The notes under the pieces are model-generated. The model searched no databases. It was not told the origin of the DNA and saw only the letters and a program-made list of their open reading frames with translations. Shown here one piece after another: positions 1 through 10,744 of a DNA stretch of 64,000 bases. The stretch comes from Megaleporinus macrocephalus (lineage: Eukaryota > Chordata > Actinopteri > Characiformes > Anostomidae). How positions within the stretch are numbered: the stretch's first letter is position 1; each line of letters opens with the position of its first letter. The stretch covers positions 37,194,120 to 37,258,119 of the forward strand of contig CM038719.1 of the NCBI GenBank assembly GCA_021613375.1, read 5' to 3'. The position numbers and the translations under genes are program-made.

Positions 1-2377
1 TTGACAGAGTGGGTGGAGCTGTTACACTGTGTTTTGACAGACAGAGTGGGTGGGGCTGTAACAGTGCAGGTTTTGATTGACAGAGTGGGTGGAGCTGTTA
101 CACTGTGTTTTGACTGACAGAGTGGGTGGGGCTGTTGCAGTGCAGGTTTTGATTGACAGAGTGGGTGGGGCTGTAACAGTGCAGGTTTTGATTGACAGAG
201 TGGGTGGGGCTGTTGCAGTGCAGGTTTTGATTGACAGAGTGGGTGGGGCTGTAACAGTGCAGGTTTTGATTGACAGAGTGGGTGGGGCTGTTGCAGTGCA
301 GGTTTTGATTGACAGAGTGAACGAGGCTGTAACAGTGCAGGTTTTGATTGACAGAGTGGGTGGAGCTGTTACACTGTGTTTTGACTGACAGAGTGGGTGG
401 AGCTGTTACACTGTGTTTTGACTGACAGAGTGGGTGGGGCTGTTGCAGTGCAGGTTTTGATTGACAGAGTGGGTGGTGCTGTAACAGTGCAGGTTTTGAC
501 TGACAGAGTGGGTGGAGCTGTTACACTGTGTTTTGACTGACAGAGTGGGTGGAGCTGTTACACTGTGTTTTGACTGACAGAGTGGGTGGAGCTGTTACAC
601 TGTGTTTTGACTGACAGAGTGGGTGGAGCTGTTACACTGTGTTTTGACTGACAGAGTGAACGAGGTTGTTACAGTGCAGGTTTGATTGACAGAGTGGGTG
701 GGGCTGTAACAGTGCAGGTTTTGATTGACAGAGTGGGTGGGGCTGTAACAGTGCAGGTTTTGATTGACAGAGTGGGTGGTGCTGTAACAGTGCAGGTTTT
801 GATTGACAGAGTGGGTGGGGCTGTAACAGTGCAGGTTTTGATTGACAGAGTGGGTGGGGCTGTAACAGTGCAGGTTTTGATTGACAGAGTGGGTGGGGCT
901 GTAACAGTGCAGGTTTTGATTGACAGAGTGGGTGGGGCTGTTGCAGTGCAGGTTTTGATTGACAGAGTGAACGAGGCTGTAACAGTGCAGGTTTTGATTG
1001 ACAGAGTGGGTGGAGCTGTTACACTGTGTTTTGACTGACAGAGTGGGTGGAGCTGTTACACTGTGTTTTGACTGACAGAGTGGGTGGGGCTGTAACAGTG
1101 CAGGTTTTGATTGACAGAGTGGGTGGGCTGTAACAGTGCAGGTTTTGATTGACAGAGTGGGTGGAGCTGTTACACTGTGTTTTGACTGACAGAGTGGGTG
1201 GAGCTGTTACACTGTGTTTTGACTGACAGAGTGGGTGGGGCTGTTGCAGTGCAGGTTTTGATTGACAGAGTGGGTGGGGCTGTAACAGTGCAGGTTTTGA
1301 TTGACAGAGTGGGTGGAGCTGTTACACTGTGTTTTGACTGACAGAGTGGGTGGAGCTGTTACACTGTGTTTTGACTGACAGAGTGGGTGGAGCTGTTACA
1401 CTGTGTTTTGACTGACAGAGTGGGTGGAGCTGTTACACTGTGTTTTGACTGACAGAGTGAACGAGGTTGTTACAGTGCAGGTTTGATTGACAGAGTGGGT
1501 GGGGCTGTAACAGTGCAGGTTTTGATTGACAGAGTGGGTGGGGCTGTAACAGTGCAGGTTTTGATTGACAGAGTGGGTGAGGCTGTAACAGTGCAGGTTT
1601 TGACTGACAGAGTGGGTGGAGCTGTTACACTGTGTTTTGACTGACAGAGTGGGTGGAGCTGTTACACTGTGTTTTGACTGACAGAGTGGGTGGAGCTGTT
1701 ACACTGTGTTTTGACTGACAGAGTGGGTGGAGCTGTTACACTGTGTTTTGACTGACAGAGTGAACGAGGTTGTTACAGTGCAGGTTTGATTGACAGAGTG
1801 GGTGGGGCTGTAACAGTGCAGGTTTTGATTGACAGAGTGGGTGGGGCTGTAACAGTGCAGGTTTTGATTGACAGAGTGGGTGGGGCTGTAACAGTGCAGG
1901 TTTTGATTGACAGAGTGGGTGGGGCTGTAACAGTGCAGGTTTTGATTGACAGAGTGGGTGGGGCTGTAACGGTGAAGGTATTGATTGACAGAGTGGGTGG
2001 GGCTGTAACAGTGCAGGTTTTGACAGACAGAGTGGGTGGGGCTGTAACAGTGCAGGTTTTGATTGACAGAGTGGGTGGGACTATAACAGTGCAGGTTTTG
2101 ATTGACAGAGTGGGTGGGGCTGTAACAGTGCAGGTTTTGATTGACAGAGTGGGTGGGGCTGTAACAGTGCAGGTTTTGATTGACAGAGTGGGTGGGGCTG
2201 TAACAGTGCAGGTATTGATTGACAGAGTGGGTGGGGCTGTAACAGTGCAGGTTTTGATTGACAGAGTGGGTGGGGCTGTTGCAGTGCAGGTTTTGATTGA
2301 CAGAGTGGGTGGGGCTGTAACAGTGCAGGTTTTGATTGACAGAGTGGGTGGGGCTGTAACTGTGAAGGTATTGATTG
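1..2377. repeat. 39/37-bp minisatellite array
   Basis: About 60 tandem units fill the left edge. Two unit types alternate in runs. A 39-bp type has core GATTGACAGAGTGGGTGGGG followed by CTGTAACAGTGCAGG. A 37-bp type has core GACTGACAGAGTGGGTGGAG followed by CTGTTACACTGTG. A rarer variant carries GTGAACGAGG in place of GTGGGTGGGG. The junction with CGAGGTTGTTACAGTGCAGG next to a shortened GTTTGATTG recurs near 661, 1462 and 1765, so larger blocks have been copied. Because 39 is a multiple of three, runs of that type stay open in several frames; this is not evidence of coding. The array starts before the window. It probably lies in the DNAAF5 intron 3' of the exon at 3381-3531. Confidence 0.95.
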
Positions 2378-3120
2378 TCTCGTTTTCTTTCTTCCAGCAC
2401 TTCTCACATACTAATTCTGCATCCTAACAAAGTGGTATACAGTATGTGACCAACACGATTTTCTCCAGTACACCAAAAGTACCTGGACTACGTACTGCTC
2501 AGGCAATGCAATACGGTCAGTTCAGGAGGGCGTAGCTAGTGACGAAACTGACTGGACATTTTTAAAAGCCCTGGATCTGAACCTGCTGGACCTGCTGAGG
2601 CCACACCAGCTCGATTTCTACTGGTCTTGAAGTGGGTTTGATTACTTTGTCTATTTTAAAGTCTGCTTTCCACATAAGGTGGACAAAACAGTAACCCAGC
2701 TGTACAGGACACTTCTTCTTATTCTGATATGGATATCAAATGACCTGTAAACAGAGGACAACAGGTACGTCTGGAAAGCTCAGGTTTCCCAGACTGACCA
2801 GTCCCAAGCTGACATTCGGAAAGTGTATCTGTGGGATTGGAGACGAGGAGAAAACATCCCGCTCCCTGTCATTTTAGGTCTCTCTGAAGCCTAGAAACGG
2901 CAGCTAAGCAGGGATTGGAGGGCTGAGGAAAAGGGGGCGGGTCTTGAGATGCTTCTGATTGGCTCAGTCCCTGATGTTGTGTTGTACACTGAGATGGAAC
3001 ATAAGCTACTACACATACATACATAGCATAGCAGGCTTAATGGTCTGAGTGGTCAGCAGACACAAAGAGACAGGCCTGTCACTGCTGGACAGAAGTGTGA
3101 GAACCAAAACACACTGTTAC
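2378..3120. other. Non-repetitive intronic sequence
   Basis: About 740 bases of ordinary mixed-composition DNA lie between the minisatellite and the simple repeats. I looked on the minus strand for the next DNAAF5 exon, which should follow the exon ending at 3381, and found nothing resembling it. No RNA gene or mobile element was recognised. Confidence 0.5.
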
Positions 3121-3121
3121 T

Positions 3122-3190
3122 GAGATACACACACCCCCACACACACCTGCTGCACGGCTCCAGCCAACACACAATCACATACACACACAC

Positions 3191-3242
<52 letters not shown>
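3122..3242. repeat. (CA)n then (GA)n microsatellites
   Basis: An interrupted CA-rich stretch runs into a clean (GA)n of about 50 bases at 3193-3241. Confidence 0.95.
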
Positions 3243-3245
<3 letters not shown>

Positions 3246-3327
3246 CTGAGGGAAATATCTGAGGTTTATTTCCTATTTGTCAAACTTTAGAGCTCATAAT
3301 GGTTTGAACATTTGGTTGCACATCAGT

Positions 3328-3330
<3 letters not shown>

Positions 3331-3377
<47 letters not shown>
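3331..3377. repeat. (GT)n microsatellite at a splice donor
   Basis: A perfect (TG)n on the plus strand, so (CA)n on the transcribed strand. It begins three bases inside the intron: the donor reads CAG|GTAACACACAC on the minus strand. Confidence 0.95.
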
Positions 3378-3380
<3 letters not shown>

Positions 3381-3531
3381 CTGTTCCCTTGACATAGCCC
3401 CTCCCTGAAGCAGAGCGAGTAAGCAGCTGAGGCCAGAAGTCCTGACCGCTGCTGCTGTCCTGCCCGCACGCCACACCAGGTTCGGCATCAACAGCTCCTG
3501 CAGAAACACCTGAACATGCTCACCAAAACAC
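3381..3531 (-). CDS. dnaaf5: DNAAF5 internal exon (sixth and most 3' exon visible)
   Basis: This 151-bp exon encodes the end of a split glycine codon plus 50 residues, including VWRAGRTAAAVRTSGLSCLL. That segment closely resembles the vertebrate DNAAF5/HEATR2 region with PNLQWHAGRTAAAIRT. DNAAF5 is a cytoplasmic HEAT-repeat protein needed to pre-assemble axonemal outer and inner dynein arms; loss causes primary ciliary dyskinesia in humans. The acceptor reads ctctcctgtag|GTG on the minus strand and the donor reads GAACAG|GTAACA. Entry phase 2 matches the upstream exon at 19531-19678, and the exit is phase 0. The next exon (family sequence continuing IRDVQ) is not in the window, so the gene runs off the left edge. 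An open frame continues upstream through the pyrimidine tract but is intronic. Identity rests on recall of the family, not a search. Confidence 0.9.
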
Positions 3532-3535
3532 CTAC

Positions 3536-4626
3536 AGGAGAGAAGGAGAGAACAAAGAGAGGAGAAAGAGAGAACAAAGAGGAGAGCGAGGGGGAGTAAA
3601 GAGATAGCAGAGGAGAAGAAGGAGAAAAGAGTAAGGGGAAAGAGAAGAGAGGGGAGAAGGAGGACAGAGGAGAGAAAGGAGGGAGGAGAGAGAAAGAAGA
3701 GAGATGGGAGAGGGGGGAGAGAGGAGGGAAAGAGGAAGGAGGAGAAAGGAGAAAGAGGAGAGAGGGGAGAAGGAGGAGAAGGGAGGAAAGAGAAAGAGGA
3801 GAGAAGAGAGAGTGGAAGGAGAGAGGAGGGAGGGTAAAGGAAAGGGAGGAGAAAGGATGAGGAGAGGGAGTGAGGAAGAAGGAGAGAAAAGAAAGAGGAG
3901 AGAAAAGAAGAGAAAGAGCAGAGAGGACGGAGAGAGAGGAGAGATAGAAGAGGGAGAAAAAAATGAGGAGAGAAGAGAGAGGAGGGGCGAGAGAGGAGAG
4001 AGAGGACAGAGAGAAGAGGGAGAGAGAAAGGAGGAGAGGAGAGAGGAGAAAGAGAGGAAGGACAGAAATGGAGGAGGAGAGGGGATAGAGAGGAGAGAGA
4101 GAGGAGGAGGGAGAGAAGAGAAAGAGGAGAGGGGAGAGAGGAGAGAGAGGAAGGAAGGAGAGAAGAGAAAGAGGAAAGAGGAGGGAGAGAGACGAGGGGC
4201 AAGAGAGGGGAGAAAGAGGAGAGAGAGAGAGAAGAGGAAGAGAGAAAGGAGGAAAGAAGAAAAAGAGGAGAGAGGAGAAAAAGAGGAAATAGAGACAGGG
4301 AGGAGGAGAGGGGAGAGAGAGGAGGGAGCAAGAGAAAGGAGGAGAGAAGAGAAAGAGAGGAAGGAGAGAGAGGGAGGAGGAGAGGGGAGAGAGAAGAAAG
4401 AGGAGAGAGAGAGAGGAAGGAGGTGAGAAGAGAAAGAGGAGAGGGGAGAGAGCAGAGATAGAGAAGGGAGAGGGGAAGAAGGAGAGAAGAGAAAGAGGAG
4501 AGAGGGGAAAGAGAGGAAGAGAAGAGGAGGAAGAGAGGAAGGAGAAAGAGAGGGAGAGGAGGAAGGAGAGAAGAGAAACAGGAGCGGGGAGAGAGGAGAG
4601 ATAGAGGGGGGAGAGAGGAGAGAGAT
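3536..4626. repeat. 1.1-kb polypurine/polypyrimidine tract
   Basis: The plus strand is almost entirely A and G, made of GGAGA, GAAAGA and GAGAG words with only scattered C or T. On the transcribed strand this is a pyrimidine tract ending at the acceptor of the DNAAF5 exon at 3531. Long purine/pyrimidine mirror-rich tracts can form triplex (H-DNA). Open frames on both strands here (Ser/Leu/Pro-rich on minus, Glu/Arg/Lys-rich on plus) are compositional artefacts. Confidence 0.93.
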
Positions 4627-4730
4627 TTAGAATTCTGAATGTGATACATGGTCACATTAACACATTCACACTGATATATATGAGGAACCTTTAGAAGGTT
4701 TATGGAAGACACTGCTCTGAAGCTCTGTTC

Positions 4731-4781
4731 TCACTACTCACTACTCACTACTCACTACTCACTACTCACTACTCACTACAC
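4731..4781. repeat. 7-bp tandem repeat (CACTACT)n
   Basis: About seven perfect copies of the heptamer ACTCACT in permuted form. Confidence 0.93.
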
Positions 4782-5640
4782 TCCCAGCACACCAGCGTTT
4801 CAGCTCCGCAGCTTTCAGTCGCTGTAAACATAAACATAAAGCATCTGACGGGACAGCAGCTGAATTATCAGTGAACGTGTTTCGTTTCTATGAATCAGCT
4901 CCTCTCGTCTTTGATCAAAACCCCTCAGCAACGAGGAGGCACGCTACTGAAGCACCAGCAGGGGGCGCTCACGATCCACAGGTCTCCAGTGAAGCACAGT
5001 AAACAGTGTTTACGGCGAGTCTGTCATTTCAGCAAAACCTGCACATCACTTTCTAGCAGGCCGGAAAACGAGCAGCAATAACGAACACACAGGGTGAGAG
5101 TGAGGAGGACGCCAGGTAAACTTTCTCACGTATAAAACCATTAATAACAGTTATTATTACACATATTTATTCAATGCAGTCATTACAAATATAACTAAAA
5201 AGTAAAAAGAAATATATTTAAACTACGTTAAACTATTAACAATATGAGGATCTGTTTCTATTAAATGCGGCTGATGACTTTGCCTGACTGACACTGTTTC
5301 AACTCTTAAGTCTTTGTAAAACTCATTTAAACACATTTAAAGTAAAAGTTGGGCAAAAAAACACATGTAGATGATTTTCCTCTGAGTTTAAATGCGGCTG
5401 ATTCACCAAAACATGAATGGTATCCTAGTTTTGCTTCTTCAGTTTAGTACTGGAGCTGCCAGGCCAACTGCGCTAACAAACACTGGAAGTAAATAGTCAC
5501 CCAAACCATTTCCACAAATGCATGTCAAAGCTATAAACTCGTTTAGAAAAGAAAATCATTTTATATAATTGCACAAACGAGGCAACATCCAATTCATTAC
5601 AAGAAAATTAGAATAGAATCTGCAGCTATATTCGCTATTT
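4782..5640. other. Intronic sequence without recognised features
   Basis: AT-rich single-copy-looking DNA. A 63-codon plus-strand frame at 4890-5081 shows no recognisable domain. I see nothing else here. Confidence 0.5.
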
Positions 5641-5644
5641 CTGA

Positions 5645-6870
5645 GCTGAGCTAGTAGCTGTTTACCTTCCTATTCGTCAGCTTCTTATTCACATTCTCAG
5701 TTCCACCTTAAATGGGGTAGCAGTTAACTAGTGGTGCAGCCTGAATTAAGATCTGGATGTGGTTTAAGTGGGTGCATCTTAATGGTAGCAGTTTGGGTGA
5801 CTATTGACTTCCAGTCTGTGTTAGGCACATTAGTCTATTAGCCGTTTATTCTCAGTTCCACCTTAAATGGGGTAGCAGTTACAAAGCAGTGCAGCCTGAA
5901 TTAAGACCTGGATGTGGTTTAGGTGAGACTAAATTGTGGTAACAGTTTGAATGACTACTGATGTCCAGTTTGTGTTAGGCACGTTGGTCCATTAGCACTT
6001 TATTCTCAGTTCCACCTTAAACGCGGCCGCAGTTACATAGTGTTGCAGCCTGAATTATAATCTGCATGTCGTTTAGGTGAGACTAAATTTTGTTAACAGT
6101 TTAGGTGATTATTGACTTCCAGTCTGTGTTAGGCACATTAGCCCTTTATTCTCAGTTCCACCTTAAATGGGGTAGCAGTTACACAGTAATGCGACTATTG
6201 ACTTCCCATTGGTCGTTTATTCTCAGTTCCACCTTAAATGGGGTAGCAGTTACATAGTGGTGTGACCTGAATTAAGACCTGGATGTGGTTTAAGTGAGTG
6301 TGTAATTGTGGTAGCAGTTTGGGTGACTATTGACTTCCAATTTGTATTAGGCACATTAGCCCATTGGCCCTTTATTCTCAGTTCCACCTTAAATGGGGTG
6401 GCAGTTACATAGCGGTGCAGCCTGAATTAAGACCTGGATGTGGTTTAGGTGAGACTAAATTGTGGTAACAGTTTGAATGACTACTGACTTCCGGTTTGTG
6501 TTAGGCACATTAGCCCTTTATTCTCAGTTCCACCTTAAGTGGGGCAACAGTTACACAGTAATGTGACCTGAATTAAGATCTGGATGTGGTTTAAGTGAGT
6601 GGATATTTGTGGTAGCAGTTTGGGTGACTATTCACTTCCAGTCTGTGTTAGGCACATTAGTCTATTAGACCTTTATTCTCAGTTCCACCTTAAATGGGGT
6701 AGCAGTTACATAGCGGTGTGACCTGAATTGAGATCTGGATGTGGTTTAAGTGAGTGGATATTTGTGGTAACAGTTTGGGTGAGTATTGACTTCCAGTCTG
6801 TATTAGGCACATTTGCCCATTGGCCCTTTAGTCTCGGTTCCACCTTAATCGGGGTTGAAGTTACATAGTG
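5645..6870. repeat. ~150-bp degenerate tandem repeat
   Basis: About eight units of 75-165 bases share TTCTCAGTTCCACCTTAAATG, GGGGTAGCAGTTACATAG, CCTGAATTAAGACCTGGATG and TTGACTTCCAGT blocks. The CCACCTTAAATGG.GCAGCAGTTAC core also occurs in the 46.5-49.4 kb repeat and near 53770, so these arrays share an ancestor. Confidence 0.85.
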
Positions 6871-6934
6871 GTGCGATCTTAATTAAGAAACAAAAAGATC
6901 AAAATGTCTTTATAATTATAAAAATAGATATTAA

Positions 6935-6966
6935 ATTAGGTGTGACCAAACTTTTGACTTGTAGTG
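6935..6966. mobile_element. Tc1-like terminal inverted repeat fragment
   Basis: The string GGTGTGACCAAACTTTTGAC followed by TTGTAGTGTA has the form of a teleost Tc1-like TIR. Its opposite-orientation counterpart (AGTCAAAAGTTTGGATACAC) sits near 29871. No transposase is attached. Confidence 0.55.
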
Positions 6967-7051
6967 TAGCTTGTAGTGTAGCCAGATAACGTTAGAGCAA
7001 CAGTACAAAGCAGCAATGCTATTAAATGTTAAGGTACAATTGCTGTATATA

Positions 7052-7053
7052 TA

Positions 7054-7109
<56 letters not shown>
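7052..7109. repeat. (AAT)n microsatellite
   Basis: About 18 perfect ATA units. Confidence 0.95.
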
Positions 7110-7110
<1 letters not shown>

Positions 7111-8035
7111 TGTGGTGTGTGGAAAAGTTTGGACTCCCTTGCAACTGTAAAGTCAGTAATACATTCTCTGACTCTTCTAACTTTGTACTAACACTCAACA
7201 GCCATGGGCTCCTCTAAGCAGCTGGCGGAGGATCTGAAACTGATGGTAGATGAAGGTTATTAACAGCTTATCAAAGTGCTTTCAGCCTATCAGAGGTTAT
7301 TATTCTCTAATGATTGTGAAAAGTGAATAAACACACATTCTTTGGAGGCCAGAATAAGCACTAATAGCGTCTTTCACTCTGCCATTTACTCCGAATCTGT
7401 AAAAACTGCTTACTCCTTTCTCTCTTTCACTAATATGATAGCTCTGCTGAGCAGGTATCATTAAGGTTTGGTTTTGGCTGCGGGAACAAAACGCAGGTCA
7501 TGAGGGACCATTATTGTGTTTAATTTGAGAGGAGTTTTGGGGGGCCGTGTATTGTGAAAGCCATGCTTTCCTGTGTAATCTGTTTAGAAAGAGCACCTGC
7601 GCTGCGGGAGCACAGAAGAAACGAGGATGAGGACTTAAGCACTCACCTGCAGCACCTGTGCTGGCGTAAACAATGCAGGTAGAGCTCAGGTGGCAGCAGA
7701 AAAGGCTTCACACAAAAAGGCAGCAATGCTGAGGGCCAGCCTGGGCTGTCGCCTGACCCTGTGACTCAGTTTGATGGGAGCGTGATTCTGCAGGAGGATA
7801 TTTTGTAGCTCAGCTAATCAATAACCGCTGCATCATCACTTGGACGAATTATAAACTTTTTTTGGCAATAAATAAACTTTTTCCTACACATCCAAACTTT
7901 TTTTAATTAACATTTTTATCTCACTTTATTTCTTTGTTACTGTGTCTTTAAGACTGATTTATGTAAATGACCTCTGTTCTTATAGGCTGCTGTATTGTGC
8001 CTTATTCAAATAGCAGTCCAGGCTGGAATACTCAG
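7110..8035. other. Intronic sequence without recognised features
   Basis: Mixed single-copy-looking sequence. No coding, RNA or mobile signature was seen on either strand. Confidence 0.5.
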
Positions 8036-8039
8036 GAGA

Positions 8040-9165
8040 ACTTTAGCATGAATAGGTGGCTAAACTGCTACAGATCTAATGGGTGGGGCCGAAGAGTTAG
8101 AAGTTAAATGGGTGGAACTAAACTGCTAAACTGCTGTAGGCTGAATAGGTGGAGCTACGCTGCTGTAGTCTGAATGGGTGGAGCTAAAATGCTTTAGTCT
8201 GAATGGGCAAAGCTAAACTGTTTTAGTCTAATTGGGCGGAGCTAAACTGCTTTAGGCAAATTGGCAGGGCTAAACTGCTGTAGGTTAAATCTATGAGACT
8301 AAACTGCTGTAGGCTGAATAGGTGGAGCTAAACTGCTGTAGGTTGAATTGGTGGAGCTAAACTGCTGTAGGCTGAATGGGGGGAACTAAACTGCTGTAGG
8401 TTGAATTGGTGGAGCTAAACTGCTGTAGGCTGAATAGGGGGAACTAAACTGCTGTAGGTTGAATAGGTGGAACTAAACTGCTGTAGGCTGAATAGGGGGA
8501 ACTAAACTGCTGTAGGCTGAATGGGTGGAGCTAAACTGCTGTAGGCTGAATAGGGGGAACTAAACTGCTGTAGGCTGAATGGGGGGAACTAAACTGCTGT
8601 AGGTTGAATGGGTGGAGCTAAACTGCTGTAGGCTGAATGGGGGGAACTAAACTGCTGTAGGTTGAATAGGTGGAGCTAAACTGCTGTAGGTTGAATGGGT
8701 GGAGCTAAACTGCTGTAGGCTGAATGGGTGGAGCTAAACTGCTGTAGGTTGAATAGGTGGAGCTAAACTGCTGTAGGCTGAATAGGGGGAACTAAACTGC
8801 TGTAGGCTGAATGGGGGGAACTAAACTGCTGTAGGTTGAATGGGTGGAGCTAAACTGCTGTAGGTTGAATAGGGGGAACTAAACTGCTGTAGGTTGAATG
8901 GGGGGAACTAAACAGCTGTAGGCTGAATGGGTGGAGTTAAACTGCTGTAGGCTGAATGGGTGGAGCTAAACTGCTGTAGGTTGAATGGGTGGAGCTAAAC
9001 TGCTGTAGGCTGAATAGGGGGAGCTAAACTGCTGTAGGCTGAATGGGTGGAGCTAAACTGCTATAGGTTGAATGGGTGGAGCTAAACTGCTGTAGGCTGA
9101 ATGGGTGGAGCTAAACTGCTATAGGTTGAATGGGTGGAGCTAAACTGCTGTAGGCTGTATAGGTC
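8040..9165. repeat. 29-bp minisatellite (GCTGAATGGGTGGAGCTAAA family)
   Basis: About 38 copies of a 29-bp unit beginning GCTGAATGGGTGGAGCTAAA and ending CTGCTGTAG. The main variants are TGGGTGGAG versus AGGGGGAAC and GGCTG versus GGTTG. The left end is degenerate and the right two-thirds regular. The same family appears in reverse orientation at 51840-53095. Confidence 0.95.
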
Positions 9166-10535
9166 TGTGTAAATATATGGAAATTTGTTGGTTTAGCATT
9201 GAAAATAGACTGTTCTGCAGTTTGTTTATGTGCTGTGTGTATTGGTGAATGAAGAGTAGTGTTTGATGTTCAGAATCAGATTTAAAATACAAGAAATTCA
9301 CTAAATAGAGAAAGTATTTAGAATATAAGCAACAAAACAAAAACAAGTAAATACTTTAATATAACAAATCATTTGCATTGCCACTCGCAGATCAATGCCC
9401 TCCTGATATCATTCCACAGCTGACGTGTTGGTGCGAATGACTAATGCTTGCCCAGTCTGGAGTTTATCTCGAAACGTCTCATTCAGAGCCTGAGTCATCA
9501 CACAGTCTAGCCCAGCGCAGCCTGAGCAATACAGAGAGAGCAGCTTCAGAAGGTTAACGCCCGCACTTACTAATGCCAACCCTACACAGCCAATGAAGTG
9601 GCACCGTTCTTTCACTTTATATTTTCCCCTGAAGTCCACTTACGGCATCTGTGAGCTTTCTGTGGTCATTTTCCAACTTCGTTATCCTTTGGAATTAAAC
9701 TGAAGGTCTGTAAATAAGGTGTGTTCTGATTGGCTGCTGCTCTGTAATGCCTCATTCAGAAGGCATTCCCGAATGGTTAAACGGGGTGGAAGGACACGAA
9801 TAAAAGGATATATCATGTTTTTGTGACATTAAATTTAAATAATGGACAGTATCATTGACACTACAGTATCAAAATCTTTTCTTTCATTCATTTCTGAGGG
9901 TCCTTAATAATGCTTGCAGAGCCAAACACTAAAAGGCTGGAAAATAATGATGGACTACTGAAAGTTCTACTTTCTAAAGTTCTACCACTCATAACTATCT
10001 CAAAACAAATGCCATGACTGGCCCTGGATCAGTGTCTAATCAGTGGATCTCAAAAGCTGTCACCACGTAGAGTGTACAAGGGCCGTCTGGGACTGAAGGA
10101 GATGATGGCAAGGGAAGAACACGGAGCAGCGGGCAGATAAAAAACAATTCCTGCTCAGCTCAGTGAAGGAAGGGAAATGGAGGGAGATACTTCTCCGAAA
10201 AGGGAAAAGACAAACAGGTGAGTCACGTCAACATTATGATGTCTGGTTGGGTGTGATTTGTGAGCAAACAGTCACTTTTTGCAACAAGAAGAGCAGCTGT
10301 CTGTGTGTGTGAGTGTGTGAGTGTGTGTGCAGTGGGTGATGAGTCGCTACGTTGAGTGATCCGCACAACTGCAATGGTCACACAGGCCGCAAGAAGCAGG
10401 GAGCACACGTCTCAGGCTTAACGCATTCCCCTCGATTACCCCCGAGGGTCTAGGGGCAGAAGGGCATCGGGGGGGCAGAAGGGCATTGGGTTGGCGGGGT
10501 GGGGGACAACTAACCAACCAACAAATCATACACAT
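9166..10535. other. Intronic sequence, nothing recognised
   Basis: About 1.4 kb of AT-rich then mixed sequence. A minus-strand open frame of 76 codons at 9409-9639 has no recognisable domain and no convincing splice context. Confidence 0.45.
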
Positions 10536-10645
10536 ACACATATATATTGTCACTGTCCAATGAAAAACAAGTATCTTTAGAGGCGAGACAAAAACATGCT
10601 TTACTTTCAATGTAAGTCAATGGAGTCCAGTGACCACAGCTGAAA
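10536..10645. mobile_element. Dispersed MITE-like repeat, copy a
   Basis: CACTGTCCAATGAAAAACAA followed by a block ending CTTTACTTTCAATGTAAGTC. Related copies occur at 23478-23640, 35335-35480, 36555-36775, 37090-37145, 37530-37630 and 50275-50425, in both orientations. The class is unknown; no coding sequence. Confidence 0.6.
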
Positions 10646-10744
10646 GACTAGATGATAATGGACTACAGTCTGGTAACACTAGATCTACTAAGAGAACCTA
10701 TATGGCAAGTGAAGCTAGACAATGAAGAATGAGTCTGGGAGGTC

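Noticed and set aside
682..2427. Long open frames in both strands with 13-residue repeats
   Set aside because: They follow directly from the 39-bp unit being a multiple of three, appear on both strands, and close whenever a 37-bp unit intervenes.
2378..3330. The next 3' exon of DNAAF5
   Set aside because: No minus-strand segment resembles the expected continuation after the exon ending at 3381.
3327..4712. 461-codon minus-strand frame rich in Ser, Leu and Pro
   Set aside because: It is a translation of the pyrimidine tract joined to a real DNAAF5 exon; the acceptor at 3532 separates them.
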